A stretch of 64,000 nucleotides of DNA from Terriglobus albidus (lineage in GTDB: Bacteria > Acidobacteriota > Terriglobia > Terriglobales > Acidobacteriaceae): NCBI RefSeq assembly GCF_025685425.1, contig NZ_JAGTAS010000058.1:682001-746000 (forward strand), given 5' to 3'. Position 1 is the first letter of the stretch; each line of letters starts with the position of its first letter. Under the pieces are notes generated by a model. That model worked only from the letters and a program-made list of their open reading frames with translations. It made no database searches and had not been told where the DNA came from. The position numbers and the translations under genes were made by a program. Below, piece after piece: positions 1 through 9,954 of this stretch.

Positions 1-1
1 C

Positions 2-157
2 AGCGGGCTCAACCGGTCATTTTCATTACGCCAACTGGTAGCCGCATACAGCGAACTTCGCATCGCGGTGGAGGAACTCGTTCTGGAGCAGCATGGCGCT
101 AAAGCCCTCCGGGCCAGGCGCGATGATATTTTCGGAAATGCGGGCCGAATGGCGTAA
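2..157 (+). CDS. 3' end of an unidentified protein (partial)
   Basis: An open frame enters from the left edge and ends in TAA at 155-157, giving 51 C-terminal residues with charged, helix-forming composition (LRQLVAAYSELRIAVEEL near its middle). I do not recognise the family. It lies tail to tail with prpD, with a repeat element between them. The frame is open over its whole visible length and its composition looks coding, but without the upstream part this is only probable. Confidence 0.5.
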   Translation, partial: SGLNRSFSLRQLVAAYSELRIAVEELVLEQHGAKALRARRDDIFGNAGRMA

Positions 158-192
158 AGAGCTAGTGCACTGAGTCATTCATTCGGGCAACG

Positions 193-261
193 ATTTTTCC
201 GCAATGAAAACGCCGCTGCATGCCCCTTCCGGGATACCCAGCAACAGGGAAAATGCTCTAG
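193..261 (-). repeat. MITE/REP-like element, copy A (half-length)
   Basis: Reverse-orientation copy of the dispersed element. It contains the shared core (TTTTCCGCAATGAAAACG, then CCGGGATACCCAGCAACAGG) and the terminus GGAAAATGCTCTA. Only the half next to prpD is recognisable; the far terminus is missing. The terminal CTA at 258-260 is the complement of the prpD stop codon TAG. Confidence 0.8.
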
Positions 262-1706
262 ATCACATACATATCAACGTAGGTATGAACAGACATTGTT
301 TCCAGCAGCGACTGGTCCATTGATGCCGCCATAATTCGCTCTTGCTGCTTTGGTGGGAAACGGCGTGCCAGGTTTCTGCGGAACTTTGCTTCGAGCAGCG
401 GAACACCTTCTTCGCGGCGAAGTCGATGTCCGATTGGAAACTCTACCGTCTCCTGGAGGATGGTTCCATCCATTAGCTCGACCGTCAGCGCATTTGCAAT
501 CGAGCGCTTCTCGGGGGCATGATAGTCGGCGGTAAACCGGGGCTCTTCCACCATCTCAATCTTCTCGCGCAAGACGTCAATGCGTGGATCGTTGGCAATC
601 TCATCTTCGTAGTCCGAAGCGAGCAGGCGTCCGAAGATGAGCGGCACCGCCACCATGTATTGAATACAGTGATCGCGATCCGCGGGATTCGCCAATGGCC
701 CCTTCTTATCGATGATGCGAAGGCACGCTTCGTGCGTGCGGATAGTAATCTTTCGAATCGCTGAAGCGCCTTTGCCGATCTCGTTGAGTTTCCCATGCAA
801 CGTCATTGCTGCTTCTACGGCAGTCTGCGAATGGAACTCCGCCGGGAAGCTGATCTTGAAGAGGACGTTCTCCATGACGTACGAGCCATACGGGCGCTGA
901 AAACGGAACGGTTGCCCCTTGAACGAGACATCGTAAAAGCCCCAGATCTTCGCCGTTAATGCGGTTGGATATCCCATCTCGCCAGTAGAGGCCATCAAGG
1001 CCACCCGTACGGCCCGGCTGGTTGCATCACCGGCTGCCCAGCTTTTTCGCGATCCTGTATTCGGAAAGTGCCTGTATGTGCGAAGACTCTGTCCATCGAC
1101 CCAGGCGAGCGAAACAGCAGCGAGGGCTTCGTCTCGCGTCAACCCCAACATGTGGCTTACCACGGCGGTCGAGGCGACTTTTACAAGAATCACGTGATCA
1201 AGACCAACCCGATTAAATGAGTTCTCCAGAGCAAGACATCCCTGGATCTCGTGCGCTTTGATCATTGCCGTCAAGACATCTCTCATCGATAGAGGAGGCT
1301 TGCCCTGAGCGATTGCCGTACGGGAGAGCCAATCGGCAACGGCGAGGATGGCGCCGAGGTTATCCGAAGGATGTCCCCACTCAGCGGCCAGCCACGTGTC
1401 ATTAAAGTCCAACCATCGGATCATGGCTCCGATATTGAAAGCTGCTTGTACGGGGTCCAACTGAAACTGTGTTCCCGGAACCCTCGCGCCGTGTGGAACC
1501 ACCGTCCCCGGAACAATCGGACCCAGAAGCTTGGTGCAAGCGGGATATTCGAGTGCTTCGAGGCCGCACCCGAGCGTATCCATAAGACACCACCGGGCGG
1601 TCGCGTATGCGAGATCACTCTCGATCACGTAGCTGTATACGTAATCGACGATATCCACGATTACCTGGTCATACTCTTGCTTTGTGTTTACGAAACCTGC
1701 AGACAT
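258..1706 (-). CDS. prpD: 2-methylcitrate dehydratase (MmgE/PrpD family)
   Basis: The 482-residue protein matches the PrpD family in length and in its N-terminal part, which includes the stretch [10 protein letters not shown] followed by [10 protein letters not shown] at about residues 95-115. It dehydrates 2-methylcitrate to 2-methyl-cis-aconitate in the cytoplasmic methylcitrate cycle that oxidises propionyl-CoA. It is the last gene of a minus-strand run prpB-prpC-prpD and starts 39 bp after prpC, so co-transcription is likely. The stop codon TAG coincides with the terminus of a repeat element. An aconitase-type isomerase for the next step is not in the window. Family assignment is secure; substrate is inferred from the neighbours. 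Confidence 0.93.
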   Translation of the reverse strand: MSAGFVNTKQEYDQVIVDIVDYVYSYVIESDLAYATARWCLMDTLGCGLEALEYPACTKLLGPIVPGTVVPHGARVPGTQFQLDPVQAAFNIGAMIRWLDFNDTWLAAEWGHPSDNLGAILAVADWLSRTAIAQGKPPLSMRDVLTAMIKAHEIQGCLALENSFNRVGLDHVILVKVASTAVVSHMLGLTRDEALAAVSLAWVDGQSLRTYRHFPNTGSRKSWAAGDATSRAVRVALMASTGEMGYPTALTAKIWGFYDVSFKGQPFRFQRPYGSYVMENVLFKISFPAEFHSQTAVEAAMTLHGKLNEIGKGASAIRKITIRTHEACLRIIDKKGPLANPADRDHCIQYMVAVPLIFGRLLASDYEDEIANDPRIDVLREKIEMVEEPRFTADYHAPEKRSIANALTVELMDGTILQETVEFPIGHRLRREEGVPLLEAKFRRNLARRFPPKQQERIMAASMDQSLLETMSVHTYVDMYVI

Positions 1707-1744
1707 GTCTCTCTCAATCTTTAACCAGCGGTTGTGCGTTGCCT

Positions 1745-2911
1745 CTATTTTCTATCCGCAAGAGGAATAAATGGACGTGGTTCAGGGCCGGTGTAATTGG
1801 CAGAGGGGCGGATGATCTTCCCATCGATGCGCTGTTCGATGACATGGGCGCTCCAGCCCGAGGTGCGGGCGATCACGAACAGAGGCGTGAACATTGCCGT
1901 AGGAATCTGCATCATGTGGTAACTCACAGCACTGAACCAATCCAGATTCGGAAACATCTTCTTGGTCTCCCACATCACGCTTTCCAGACGCTCCGCGACC
2001 TCAAACGTCTTCATATCTCCGGCGTCCGCGGAGAGCCGGCGCGCAACCTCTTTAATCACCTTGTTACGCGGGTCAGACACGGTATAAACGGGATGGCCAA
2101 ATCCGATGATGACCTCTTTAGCCTCGAGTCGCCGCCGGATATCTGCCTCCGCCTCGTCCGCCGATGAGTAGCGCTTCTCGATGTCCAGTGCAACCTCGTT
2201 CGCTCCGCCGTGTTTCGGGCCACGGAGCGCCCCGATCGCGCCGGTGATGCACGAAAAAATATCGGAACCGGTTCCCGCGATCACGCGCGCTGTAAAGGTG
2301 GACGCATTGAACTCATGCTCAGCGTAAAGAATCAGGCTGGTATCCATGGCGCGGATCCACTCTGGAGACGCCGTCTTCCCGTGCAGCAGGTGAAGAAAAT
2401 GCGCCGCGATCGACTCGTCGTCTGTCTCGACTTCGATCCTTCTTCCATGGATGCGGAAGTGATACCAGTACAGGAGCATCGATCCAAGCGATGCCATCAA
2501 GCGATCGGCGATCTCTCGCGCTCCGGCGAGACTATGATCGTCCTTTTCCGGCAACGCGCACCCAAGGACGGATACACCGCTCCTGAGGACATCCATCGGG
2601 TGTGCCGCCGCCGGCAATAACTCCAGCGCGGCCTTGACCTCTGCAGGTAACCCGCGCAGTGCCTGAAGCTTTCGTTTGTAGGCGCTCAGTTCTGCAGCGT
2701 TCGGAAGAACCCCATGCACCAGGAGATAAGCGATCTCTTCGAATTCGGCTGTATCGGCAAATTCCAGGATGTCGTAACCGCGGTAGTGCAGATCATTGCC
2801 GGAGCGGCCAACCGTACATAATTCAGTATTTCCGGCGGGGGTGCCGGAGAGCGCAACCGATTTCTTGGGTTTGAAAGCCGAACTTGAGCCAGGTACCGTT
2901 GCTTCGGACAT
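1745..2911 (-). CDS. prpC: 2-methylcitrate synthase / citrate synthase family
   Basis: A 388-residue citrate-synthase fold protein. The family signature GFGHPVYT lies at residues 270-277 with catalytic H273, and a second active-site histidine region, KHGGANE, at 233-239. It condenses propionyl-CoA with oxaloacetate. The short length (type II-like, no N-terminal extension) and its place between prpB and prpD indicate the methylcitrate enzyme rather than the housekeeping citrate synthase, though such enzymes often accept acetyl-CoA too. A strong ribosome site GGAGGGAG precedes the ATG. It is 31 bp after prpB. Confidence 0.93.
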   Translation of the reverse strand: MSEATVPGSSSAFKPKKSVALSGTPAGNTELCTVGRSGNDLHYRGYDILEFADTAEFEEIAYLLVHGVLPNAAELSAYKRKLQALRGLPAEVKAALELLPAAAHPMDVLRSGVSVLGCALPEKDDHSLAGAREIADRLMASLGSMLLYWYHFRIHGRRIEVETDDESIAAHFLHLLHGKTASPEWIRAMDTSLILYAEHEFNASTFTARVIAGTGSDIFSCITGAIGALRGPKHGGANEVALDIEKRYSSADEAEADIRRRLEAKEVIIGFGHPVYTVSDPRNKVIKEVARRLSADAGDMKTFEVAERLESVMWETKKMFPNLDWFSAVSYHMMQIPTAMFTPLFVIARTSGWSAHVIEQRIDGKIIRPSANYTGPEPRPFIPLADRK

Positions 2912-2941
2912 ACGTTGCTCCCTCCGTTTTTGAAAATGAGA

Positions 2942-3850
2942 CTACCGCTTGGAAGACGAATCCGTCTTCGTCCCGGAAAACAACTCGTCCAATTTTTCTT
3001 CGTAGGCGTGGTAATCGAGATATTGGTACAGATCCGCGCGGCTCTGCATCAGCGGAACGACACTTTGTTGCGTCCCTTCTTTGCGGATGGTCTGATACAC
3101 CTTCAGTGCCGCGGCATTCATGGCACGATAGGCAGCACAGCAATAGAGCACCATGTCGACTTTCGCCTCACCGAGCTGTTCCAGAGTAAAGAGCGGGGTC
3201 TGCCCAAACTCGGTGATGTTCGCCAGAATCGGAACCCCTAGCTCCGCAAACTTCGGATACGTCTCCAAATCAGTTACGGCCTCGGCAAAGATCATGTCGG
3301 CACCCGCCGCGATATAAGCCGCACAACGATCGAGAGCCGCTGTGAGCCCTTCGCTCGCCAGTGCGTCGGTTCTCGCCATCAACACGAAGTTCTCGTCTGT
3401 GCGGGCGTCGCACGCCGCTTTGATCCGATCAACCATCTCGTCCTGGCTGACTAGTTCTTTGCCCGGCCGGTGTCCACATCGCTTCGCACCGACCTGATCT
3501 TCCATGTGCACCGCTGCGACTCCCGCCTTAATCATCGAGCGAATGGTACGCGCGATATTGAAGGCGCCACCCCAACCCGTGTCGATATCAACCAGCAGCG
3601 GAAGTGTGGAAGCATCCGTAATCCGGCGAGCATCGATCAGGACATCTTCCATCGTGCTGATCCCTAGATCCGGAAGGCCGAGCGAGTTTGCTGCAACCCC
3701 TCCACCAGAGAGATACAACGCACGGAACCCGGCTGCCTCCGCCAGGCGTGCGGCATAGGCCGTGATCGCCCCTGCAATTTGCAGAGGCTTCTCTTCCCTT
3801 AACGCAGTTCTAAACTTTAGCCCTGGTGATTCCATGGTCTGATTCGCCAC
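2942..3850 (-). CDS. prpB: 2-methylisocitrate lyase
   Basis: A 302-residue member of the isocitrate lyase/PEP mutase superfamily. The signature KRCGH is at residues 123-127 with the catalytic C125. The metal-binding aspartates are in the stretch [10 protein letters not shown] at about 85-94. It cleaves 2-methylisocitrate into pyruvate and succinate. The start is GTG at 3850, preceded by GGAGA. It is the first gene of the prp trio. The 187-bp gap to the enoyl-CoA hydratase upstream holds a repeat element, so transcription could continue from the valine genes or restart here. Confidence 0.95.
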   Translation of the reverse strand: MANQTMESPGLKFRTALREEKPLQIAGAITAYAARLAEAAGFRALYLSGGGVAANSLGLPDLGISTMEDVLIDARRITDASTLPLLVDIDTGWGGAFNIARTIRSMIKAGVAAVHMEDQVGAKRCGHRPGKELVSQDEMVDRIKAACDARTDENFVLMARTDALASEGLTAALDRCAAYIAAGADMIFAEAVTDLETYPKFAELGVPILANITEFGQTPLFTLEQLGEAKVDMVLYCCAAYRAMNAAALKVYQTIRKEGTQQSVVPLMQSRADLYQYLDYHAYEEKLDELFSGTKTDSSSKR

Positions 3851-3925
3851 ACTTTTCTCCGTCTAAAACGCTAAGTTGATCGTCGTAGAGCGTCAATGCA
3901 TTTCTCCAGGATTCGGCCATAGGCT

Positions 3926-4041
3926 TAGAGCATTTTCCCTGTTGCCGTGTCTCCCGGAAGGGGAGTGCAGCGGCGTCTTCATTGCGGAAAACGCCCATAG
4001 ATGCGGAAGCCCCACGCTACACCTACCGGAAATGCTCCTAG
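3926..4041 (+). repeat. MITE/REP-like element, copy B (full length)
   Basis: About 116 bp with terminal inverted repeats: TAGAGCATTTTCCC at the left and an imperfect GGAAATGCTCCTAG at the right. The shared core (GAGTGCAGCGGCGT, CATTGCGGAAAA) lies between. The right terminus overlaps the last codon of the neighbouring hydratase gene and supplies its TAG stop (complement CTA at 4038-4040). Confidence 0.85.
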
Positions 4042-4829
4042 CGATTCAAAAAGTTGGGAGTCCGTTTTTCGACGAAGGCATTCATACCTTCAACTTTGTC
4101 CTGCGTGGCAAAGATGGAATGAAATGCGCGGCGCTCAAAACGCACCCCCTCGGCCAGACCCACCTCGAAGGACCGGTTGACTGCTTCTTTGACCATCATG
4201 GTCGCGGGCAGCGACATCGCTGCGATCGTATCCGCGGTCTTTAATGCTTCTTCCAGGAGCCGATCGGCCGGAAAGACCCTCGCAACCAGGCCACTTCTTT
4301 CGGCTTCGACTGCGTCCATCACGCGGCCGGTGAGGAACATCTCCATCGCTTTGGCTTTGCCAATAGCAAGCGTCAGCCGTTGAGTAGCCCCCATGCCCGG
4401 AATGACGCCGAGCTTTATCTCCGGTTGCCCGAACTTCGCAGTCTCCGAAGCATAGATCATGTCGCACATCATCGCCAATTCACATCCGCCTCCCAGGGCA
4501 TACCCGGAGACTGCGGCGAGAATGGGTTTACGGGTGCGCGTCAATTCCTCCCAGCCGGAAAACCAATCAGCGAGATAAACATCAATGAAGCTCTGGGATT
4601 GCATTTCCTTGATATCGGCTCCGGCTGCGAAGGCTTTTTCAGAACCAGTGATAACGATGCAGCCGATATTTGGGTCGTGATCAAAGCGCCGCGTTGTCTC
4701 AGCCAGCTCCTGCATCGCTTGCCGATTAAGAGCATTCAGCGCGCCGGGCCGATTCAGTGTGATAAGACCGACGCGGCCACGAGTCTCGACCAGCAATGTT
4801 TCGGTTTGACTTGATTGTTGTTCCGCCAT
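4038..4829 (-). CDS. Enoyl-CoA hydratase (crotonase family)
   Basis: A 263-residue classical crotonase. The oxyanion-hole stretch ALGGGCEL is at 111-118, and the two catalytic glutamates correspond to E117 and E137 (in QPEIKLG). It hydrates 2-enoyl-CoA to 3-hydroxyacyl-CoA; in this cluster the likely substrates are methacrylyl-CoA (valine) and tiglyl-CoA (isoleucine). It sits 21 bp after the hydroxyisobutyryl-CoA hydrolase gene in the same direction, with AAGGAAA before the ATG. The stop codon is shared with the terminus of repeat copy B. Broad-specificity short-chain hydratase is the main alternative. Confidence 0.92.
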   Translation of the reverse strand: MAEQQSSQTETLLVETRGRVGLITLNRPGALNALNRQAMQELAETTRRFDHDPNIGCIVITGSEKAFAAGADIKEMQSQSFIDVYLADWFSGWEELTRTRKPILAAVSGYALGGGCELAMMCDMIYASETAKFGQPEIKLGVIPGMGATQRLTLAIGKAKAMEMFLTGRVMDAVEAERSGLVARVFPADRLLEEALKTADTIAAMSLPATMMVKEAVNRSFEVGLAEGVRFERRAFHSIFATQDKVEGMNAFVEKRTPNFLNR

Positions 4830-4850
4830 AGTTTCCTTCTACTCGAATTC

Positions 4851-5936
4851 CTACGGTTGCCGCCCGGATGCCTCTCGTTGTGAGGCCATATGACTCAGAT
4901 TTAGGGGCGGGAATTCAATATCTTGAAAAAACTGATCCACTTGTTCTGCGGTAACGAGAGCAGGATCGTCAGGGCGCCAGCGAGGCCGTTGATCCTTATC
5001 AATGAGCGCAGCACGCACCCCCTCCGAGAAGTCTGGGTATTGCAGACATGCCATGGCAAGGTTGTACTCCTGCTGCAGAGAATAGCCAAGTTCAGCCTTG
5101 CTACGCGCGTTCCGCAGAGCACGAAGGGTGACCTTGAGCGCTGTCGGCGAGTTTTTCCGGATCTCCGCGGCAGCACTGTGGGCCAAATCGTTCGCCTCTT
5201 CGTCCAGACAGTTGAGGATCTCCTCGACCGCCTGCATCGAGAAACAGCGGGCAATCCAGCTGCGCCGCGATTCCAAAGAACCCGGCGGCGGAATTGCGCT
5301 CTTGTCGCGGAGCAATTCATGGACATCCTGTGCAGTCTTGCAGAGCCTCGATTCCGCTATTACCGATGGAATTTCGCTGGAAGGCAGGAACAGGTCGCCT
5401 AGCCCGAGGAGAAGCGCATCTGCGGCCCCTAAACGGCTGGCAGTCAGTGCTGCATAGGTTCCCAGTTCATCTGGAGCCATGGCTAATAGATATGTCCCGC
5501 CAACGTCGGGGATAAATCCGATTCTCGTTTCAGGCATTGCGAGGATGGAGCGTTCCGTCAACACGCGAAGGGAGCCATGGGCCGAGATGCCGATGCCGCC
5601 ACCCATAACAACACCATCCATTAATGCGATGTAGGGCTTGGGGTAACTGGCGATCATACTATTTAGTTCATATTCTTCGCGAAAGAACGTTGCTGCTTCC
5701 TCGATATGCCCCGATCGGACTGCTTCGTATAAGGCCCGGACATCACCACCCGCGCATAGCCCGCGCTCGCCGGCACCATCGAGCAGGATGAACGCAACTG
5801 CGGGATCCTCCATCCATTGCCCTAGAGCGGCTTTGAGCGCGCGCACCATTGCGAGCGTGAGCGAATTGAGTGCTGATGGACGATTCAAGGTTAAACGCCC
5901 GCAAGCGCCTTCGACCCGGACTTCGACCTCGGTCAC
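4851..5936 (-). CDS. 3-hydroxyisobutyryl-CoA hydrolase (crotonase superfamily)
   Basis: A 361-residue crotonase-superfamily protein of the HIBCH branch, recognisable by length and by MGGGIGIS followed by MPETRIGFIPDVGGTYLL (about residues 110-155), which carries the glutamate and aspartate used for thioester hydrolysis. It releases 3-hydroxyisobutyrate from its CoA ester in valine degradation, preventing build-up of reactive methacrylyl-CoA. The GTG start overlaps the stop of the acyl-CoA dehydrogenase gene (GTGA), which shows translational coupling. Hydroxyisobutyrate dehydrogenase and methylmalonate-semialdehyde dehydrogenase are not nearby. Confidence 0.9.
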   Translation of the reverse strand: MTEVEVRVEGACGRLTLNRPSALNSLTLAMVRALKAALGQWMEDPAVAFILLDGAGERGLCAGGDVRALYEAVRSGHIEEAATFFREEYELNSMIASYPKPYIALMDGVVMGGGIGISAHGSLRVLTERSILAMPETRIGFIPDVGGTYLLAMAPDELGTYAALTASRLGAADALLLGLGDLFLPSSEIPSVIAESRLCKTAQDVHELLRDKSAIPPPGSLESRRSWIARCFSMQAVEEILNCLDEEANDLAHSAAAEIRKNSPTALKVTLRALRNARSKAELGYSLQQEYNLAMACLQYPDFSEGVRAALIDKDQRPRWRPDDPALVTAEQVDQFFQDIEFPPLNLSHMASQREASGRQP

Positions 5937-7087
5937 TTGAGACCCTCGATAAGACTACGAGACACGATCAGCCGCATGATTTCGTTCGTTCCCTCAAGAA
6001 TCTGATGGACGCGCAGATCACGCACAATCTTTTCGATCCCGTACTCCAGCAGATAGCCATAACCGCCGTGAAGCTGAAGTGCGTCATTGGCCACGTGGAA
6101 GCCTACATCAGTTACGAAACGCTTCGCCATTGCGCACAGGACCGTCGCATCACTACTCCGTTCGCTGAGTGATGCCGCGGCCCGCCAGAGGAACGTTCGT
6201 GCGATTTCGAGTTCGGTTGCCATATCGGCAAGTCTGAATTGAAGTGCCTGAAAGTCCGCCAGACGCTTTCCGAATGCATGCCGATCTGTAACGTAGCGAA
6301 GCGTCTTTTCCAAAGCGGCAGAAGCTCCGCCCAGCGAACACGCCGCAATGTTCAATCGGCCACCATCCAGCGCCCCCATGGCAATCTTGAAGCCTTGCCC
6401 TTCTTCTCCGATTAGATTCTGCATAGGGATGCGTACATCTTCGAGAATCAACTGACGGGTTGGCTGAGCATGCCAGCCCATCTTCTTCTCCGGCGCTCCA
6501 AAAGAAAGGCCAGCCGCCCCGTCCTCAACCAGAAACGCGGATATGCCCCGGCTGCCTGTATCCGCGGTACGAGCCATTACGATATAGGTCGTCCCTGGTA
6601 CACCAGCCCCGCTGATGAACTGTTTAACTCCGCTTAGAACGTATGTGTCCCCGTCGCGAACGGCCTTTGTAGAGAGAGCGCCGGCATCGGATCCAGACCC
6701 AGGCTCGGTCAGCGCATAGGCTCCCATCGATTCCATCGAGCATAGTCTGGGTAAATAGGCCTTTCGTTGAGATTCGTTGCCGAAGGTGTCGATGATCCAG
6801 GCCACCATGTTGTGAACAGAGAGATACGCGGAGATCACGGGACATCCTGTCGCCAGGCCTTCGAAGATCAGCACCCCACCGAGCCGATCGAGCTCACTGC
6901 CCCCGAGATCCTCTCGTACGTAGATCCCACCCATGCCGAGACGTGCGGTGGAACGGATTACGTTTAACGGGAGATGCCGTGCCTGGTCCCATTCAAGGGC
7001 GTGAGGAGCAATCTCTGTTGCAGCAAATTTCTTCGCCACATTGCTGATTTCCTGCTGTTCGTCTGTAAGAGAGAAGAGATGTGCCAT
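5933..7087 (-). CDS. Acyl-CoA dehydrogenase, probably isobutyryl-CoA / short branched-chain
   Basis: A 384-residue FAD enzyme of standard family length. YALTEPGSGSDA lies near residue 130, the C-terminal FAD-binding stretch LQLHGGYGYL near 340, and the catalytic-base motif LEGTNEI near 365. It is first in the run of minus-strand genes. The two crotonase genes that follow make isobutyryl-CoA (valine) the likeliest substrate, with 2-methylbutyryl-CoA (isoleucine) also possible. AGGAAGGCG precedes the ATG. Electrons would pass to electron-transfer flavoprotein, which is not in the window. Confidence 0.9.
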   Translation of the reverse strand: MAHLFSLTDEQQEISNVAKKFAATEIAPHALEWDQARHLPLNVIRSTARLGMGGIYVREDLGGSELDRLGGVLIFEGLATGCPVISAYLSVHNMVAWIIDTFGNESQRKAYLPRLCSMESMGAYALTEPGSGSDAGALSTKAVRDGDTYVLSGVKQFISGAGVPGTTYIVMARTADTGSRGISAFLVEDGAAGLSFGAPEKKMGWHAQPTRQLILEDVRIPMQNLIGEEGQGFKIAMGALDGGRLNIAACSLGGASAALEKTLRYVTDRHAFGKRLADFQALQFRLADMATELEIARTFLWRAAASLSERSSDATVLCAMAKRFVTDVGFHVANDALQLHGGYGYLLEYGIEKIVRDLRVHQILEGTNEIMRLIVSRSLIEGLK

Positions 7088-7159
7088 CGCCTTCCTGACC
7101 AGTGAGAGGTCCTAATCCGCCAGTCACGATCACCATTGCTCCATTGCTTGAATACAAGG

Positions 7160-7188
7160 TTGACAGCGGATTTTGGATTCACTAAGTT
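7160..7188 (+). promoter_or_regulatory. Predicted sigma-70 promoter for the SDR gene
   Basis: A perfect -35 TTGACA at 7160-7165, a 17-bp spacer, and a weaker -10 TAAGTT at 7183-7188. It lies in the 189-bp divergent space between the acyl-CoA dehydrogenase and SDR genes. The predicted start near 7195 would leave a leader of about 80 nt. I see no equally good promoter on the other strand. Confidence 0.4.
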
Positions 7189-7276
7189 GGGTCTCGCCAT
7201 TCCGCGCGAAGTGGTTTGCAGTTTATAGCGTCTGCTGTAAGGATGTCATCAAACAGGAAACGTCGAGGGAACGAGC

Positions 7277-8041
7277 GTGGAGATTGCGGGAAGAACATTT
7301 CTTGTCACCGGTTCTGCTTCGGGCCTTGGAGCTGCGACGGCGCGCGAGCTGGTGAGCCGCGGAGGATCTGTAGTGCTCGCGGATGTGAGTCCCGCAGGCG
7401 AGGTTCTGGCTCAGGAACTGGGAAAGGCTGCCGTCTACGTACCTACCGATGTGACCAGCGAAGACGATGGACTGAACGCCGTTCAGGAGGCTCAACGAAG
7501 GTTTGGCGCATTACACGGGCTGGTGAATTGTGCAGGGATTGCACCGGGTGAGCGTGTGGTCGGAAAGAACGGCCCTCATTCGCTTCCTAACTTCAGCAAG
7601 GTCATTACAGTCAATCTGATTGGCACATTCAATATGCTGCGCCTGGCGGCGGCCGCGATGTCTCAAAATGCTCCCACTGCCGATGGAGAACGGGGCGTCA
7701 TTGTGAATACCGCCTCGGTCGCTGCGTTCGAGGGGCAGATCGGACAGACAGCATATGCAGCATCGAAGGCTGGGGTTGTGGGGCTGACATTGCCGGCAGC
7801 ACGGGAACTTGCACGCAGCGGAATCAGGGTAGTGGCCATCGCTCCCGGGCTTTTCCTTACGCCGATGATGAGGGGCTTTTCCCAGGAAGTACAGGACTCC
7901 TTGGCACAGACGGTTCCCTTTCCTCCTCGGCTGGGAAGGCCGGAAGAGTTTGCACAACTCGTTTGCTCCGTTTTTGAGCAGATCATGATCAACGGAGAAA
8001 CCATCCGGTTGGACGGCGCCTTGCGCATGCAAGCGAAATAA
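7277..8041 (+). CDS. SDR dehydrogenase, HSD10-like 3-hydroxyacyl-CoA dehydrogenase
   Basis: A 254-residue classical short-chain dehydrogenase. The NAD-binding TGSASGLG is near residue 11, NCAG near 89, and the active-site serine in NTASVAAF and YAASK in the 150-175 region. The N-terminus and the segment ending [14 protein letters not shown] resemble the type 10 (HSD17B10) group, which oxidises 2-methyl-3-hydroxybutyryl-CoA in isoleucine breakdown. That fits its divergent position beside acyl-CoA dehydrogenase and hydratase genes. Start is GTG at 7277 with GAGGGA upstream. Substrate is inferred. Confidence 0.85.
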   Translation: MEIAGRTFLVTGSASGLGAATARELVSRGGSVVLADVSPAGEVLAQELGKAAVYVPTDVTSEDDGLNAVQEAQRRFGALHGLVNCAGIAPGERVVGKNGPHSLPNFSKVITVNLIGTFNMLRLAAAAMSQNAPTADGERGVIVNTASVAAFEGQIGQTAYAASKAGVVGLTLPAARELARSGIRVVAIAPGLFLTPMMRGFSQEVQDSLAQTVPFPPRLGRPEEFAQLVCSVFEQIMINGETIRLDGALRMQAK

Positions 8042-8094
8042 TAACGGCTACTGCTTGGTAAATATCGCGCGAAGCGCGATACGCCCACGCTACA

Positions 8095-8129
8095 CCCTAC
8101 CTTTCTCGATGAAATCGCGAAGGGTAGGG
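8095..8129. terminator. Bidirectional hairpin between convergent genes
   Basis: CCCTACC at 8095-8101 pairs with GGTAGGG at 8123-8129 as part of an approximately 15-bp stem (two mismatches) around a five-base loop. It lies between the SDR gene and the oppositely oriented ABC permease gene. There is no long T-run on either side. A smaller hairpin (TATCGCGC/GCGCGATA) precedes it at about 8063-8081. Confidence 0.5.
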
Positions 8130-8167
8130 CAACCGAATGTCTACCAATCCGAATTTATTGATACTCC

Positions 8168-9094
8168 CTAGATTGGCCCCTGGAAGCGGCGGATCCGGAT
8201 GCAGAGGAAGACGAAGATCACAAACGCTACAAGCCCCGTCCAGAGTCCCGCGGACGCCAGATAGAAGCCCGGCGTGGCATCTTTCAGGCCTACCGTACCA
8301 TGCTGCTGCTGCGTGACGTAGTAGAAAGCTGCCTGCAAGCCTCCAACGAGACGGTGCAGCAACCAAAAGGCGACATATTGGCTTTTGAAGGCGAAGCGCT
8401 CCAAGCCGACAGCCACCACGAAAGGAAGCACTGCCCAGACCAGCGCTGCCCGGCGGCTGATGCTTGAGACCAGCAGCAGCCAGCCATAGATGGGGGCATA
8501 CCACAGCGTGCAGGTCACGATGACATAGAGCACGAAGACCTGAATCTGAAAGAACGGAAGCTGGCTCCATAAGCTGCTCAGCGGCTGTCGGAGGAATAAT
8601 AAAGCGACCGAGAGAATCAGCAGCATCAGGATATGCATAAGGACAGTGACGGCAAATGCCACTGCCGGTAAGACCGCCACGGGAATAATTGCTTTCGAAA
8701 GCACCGTCGTACTGTCCGACACAGGTAGCGACTTCCAAAAGAGAGCACTGCGATCGCGACGCTCGCCTAACAGCGCGTCGAGCGAATAGAAAATGCCCGT
8801 CAGAGTAGCGGTAATGATGACAAGACCGGCGGTAACCAGGAACATGCCGATGGCAAGATCCTGAATACTTCCGCTCCCATTAGACCTCAGGTTTTCTTTC
8901 GATATGAGGCCCGCGAAATAGTTGATGCGAACAATCGCGACGGCAATGATCGCAGCCGCCACAGAGGCGGGAGCAAACAGAATCGAGCGATGCTCCCAGA
9001 GCTCGCGGCGGATAGACCAGTAGAAGGGACGCGGTGCGTTTACTGTCTTTGTTGTCTCGACAGAAGGCATAGCAAGGGTTTCGGCGCTGGTCAT
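8168..9094 (-). CDS. ABC-2 type transporter permease
   Basis: A 308-residue membrane protein with about six hydrophobic segments (near residues 40-60, 82-108, 130-180, 190-225, 270-300) and a cytoplasmic N-terminus. It forms the membrane half of an exporter with the ATPase encoded just upstream; the two genes overlap by 4 bp (ATGA). Last gene of a GntR-ATPase-permease operon, an arrangement typical of YtrA-type systems linked to envelope or antibiotic stress. The transported substrate cannot be read from the sequence. Confidence 0.85.
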   Translation of the reverse strand: MTSAETLAMPSVETTKTVNAPRPFYWSIRRELWEHRSILFAPASVAAAIIAVAIVRINYFAGLISKENLRSNGSGSIQDLAIGMFLVTAGLVIITATLTGIFYSLDALLGERRDRSALFWKSLPVSDSTTVLSKAIIPVAVLPAVAFAVTVLMHILMLLILSVALLFLRQPLSSLWSQLPFFQIQVFVLYVIVTCTLWYAPIYGWLLLVSSISRRAALVWAVLPFVVAVGLERFAFKSQYVAFWLLHRLVGGLQAAFYYVTQQQHGTVGLKDATPGFYLASAGLWTGLVAFVIFVFLCIRIRRFQGPI

Positions 9095-9954
9095 TGGATC
9101 CCTCCCTGGGGTGTCATCATGGCAACGAATACATCGGCAAGGCTTGGGGTGCGGACTTCACCCAGTGCTGCTGCTTTCCCCGGGTCAAGCCCGTCGAAGA
9201 GCAGAACGCTGCGGCCAAAGAGCTGCCGCTCCGAGACCGGTTTCAGTGCGCGAGCGGCACTCAGGTCCTCCGGCCGGACCATCACTTCGGCATAGCGCGT
9301 CTCGAACGCCTCCATGCTGGAGGAGAAGGTAATCTTGCCGCGCTGGATGAAGAGCACGTCGGTCAGGATGTGCTGCACCTCTTCCACCTGGTGTGTCGTC
9401 ACCAGGATCGTGCGGCGATGGTCGAAGTAATCGTTCAACAGCGAATCGTAGAACTGCCTGCGGTAGAGGATGTCAAGGCCAAGCGTCGGCTCATCCAGCA
9501 CCAGCAGTTTGGCATCGATGGCCATCACCAGCGCCAGGTGCAGTTGCGCTGTCATGCCCTTGGAGAGCGTCTTCACACGAGCCTTTGGCGGAATGGAGGT
9601 CTTCGCCAGAAACGCCTCTGCCTTGGCCCGGTCAAAGCGCGGATGAATGCCTTCCATATAGTCCAGCGCCTGATTCACGCGGAGCCAGCGCGGCAGTACA
9701 GCTACGTCGGCGATAAAGGCGACCTGCTGCATCAACGTCTCGCGCTGCGTCCAGGGGTTCAGCCCCAGCACCTGAAGGGAGCCTTCATAAGCGATCAGCC
9801 CCAGAATGGCGTCGAGCGTTGTACTCTTCCCGGCCCCATTGGGCCCGATCAGGCCGACGATACGGCCTTCTTCGACGTGGAGATCTACACCACTAAGAGC
9901 AGTGGTCGATCCGTAGGTTTTGCGGAGTCCTTGCGCTTCAATGCAGGCAGTCAT
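9091..9954 (-). CDS. ABC transporter ATP-binding protein
   Basis: A 287-residue ATPase. Walker A GPNGAGKST is at 37-45, a modified signature TLSKGM near 135, and Walker B LLVLDEPTLGLD near 155-165, followed by the switch histidine in VTTHQVEE. The C-terminal 60 residues are an extension typical of ABC-2 exporters. It overlaps both neighbours by 4 bp: the GntR gene before it and the permease gene after it. Confidence 0.93.
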   Translation of the reverse strand: MTACIEAQGLRKTYGSTTALSGVDLHVEEGRIVGLIGPNGAGKSTTLDAILGLIAYEGSLQVLGLNPWTQRETLMQQVAFIADVAVLPRWLRVNQALDYMEGIHPRFDRAKAEAFLAKTSIPPKARVKTLSKGMTAQLHLALVMAIDAKLLVLDEPTLGLDILYRRQFYDSLLNDYFDHRRTILVTTHQVEEVQHILTDVLFIQRGKITFSSSMEAFETRYAEVMVRPEDLSAARALKPVSERQLFGRSVLLFDGLDPGKAAALGEVRTPSLADVFVAMMTPQGGIQ

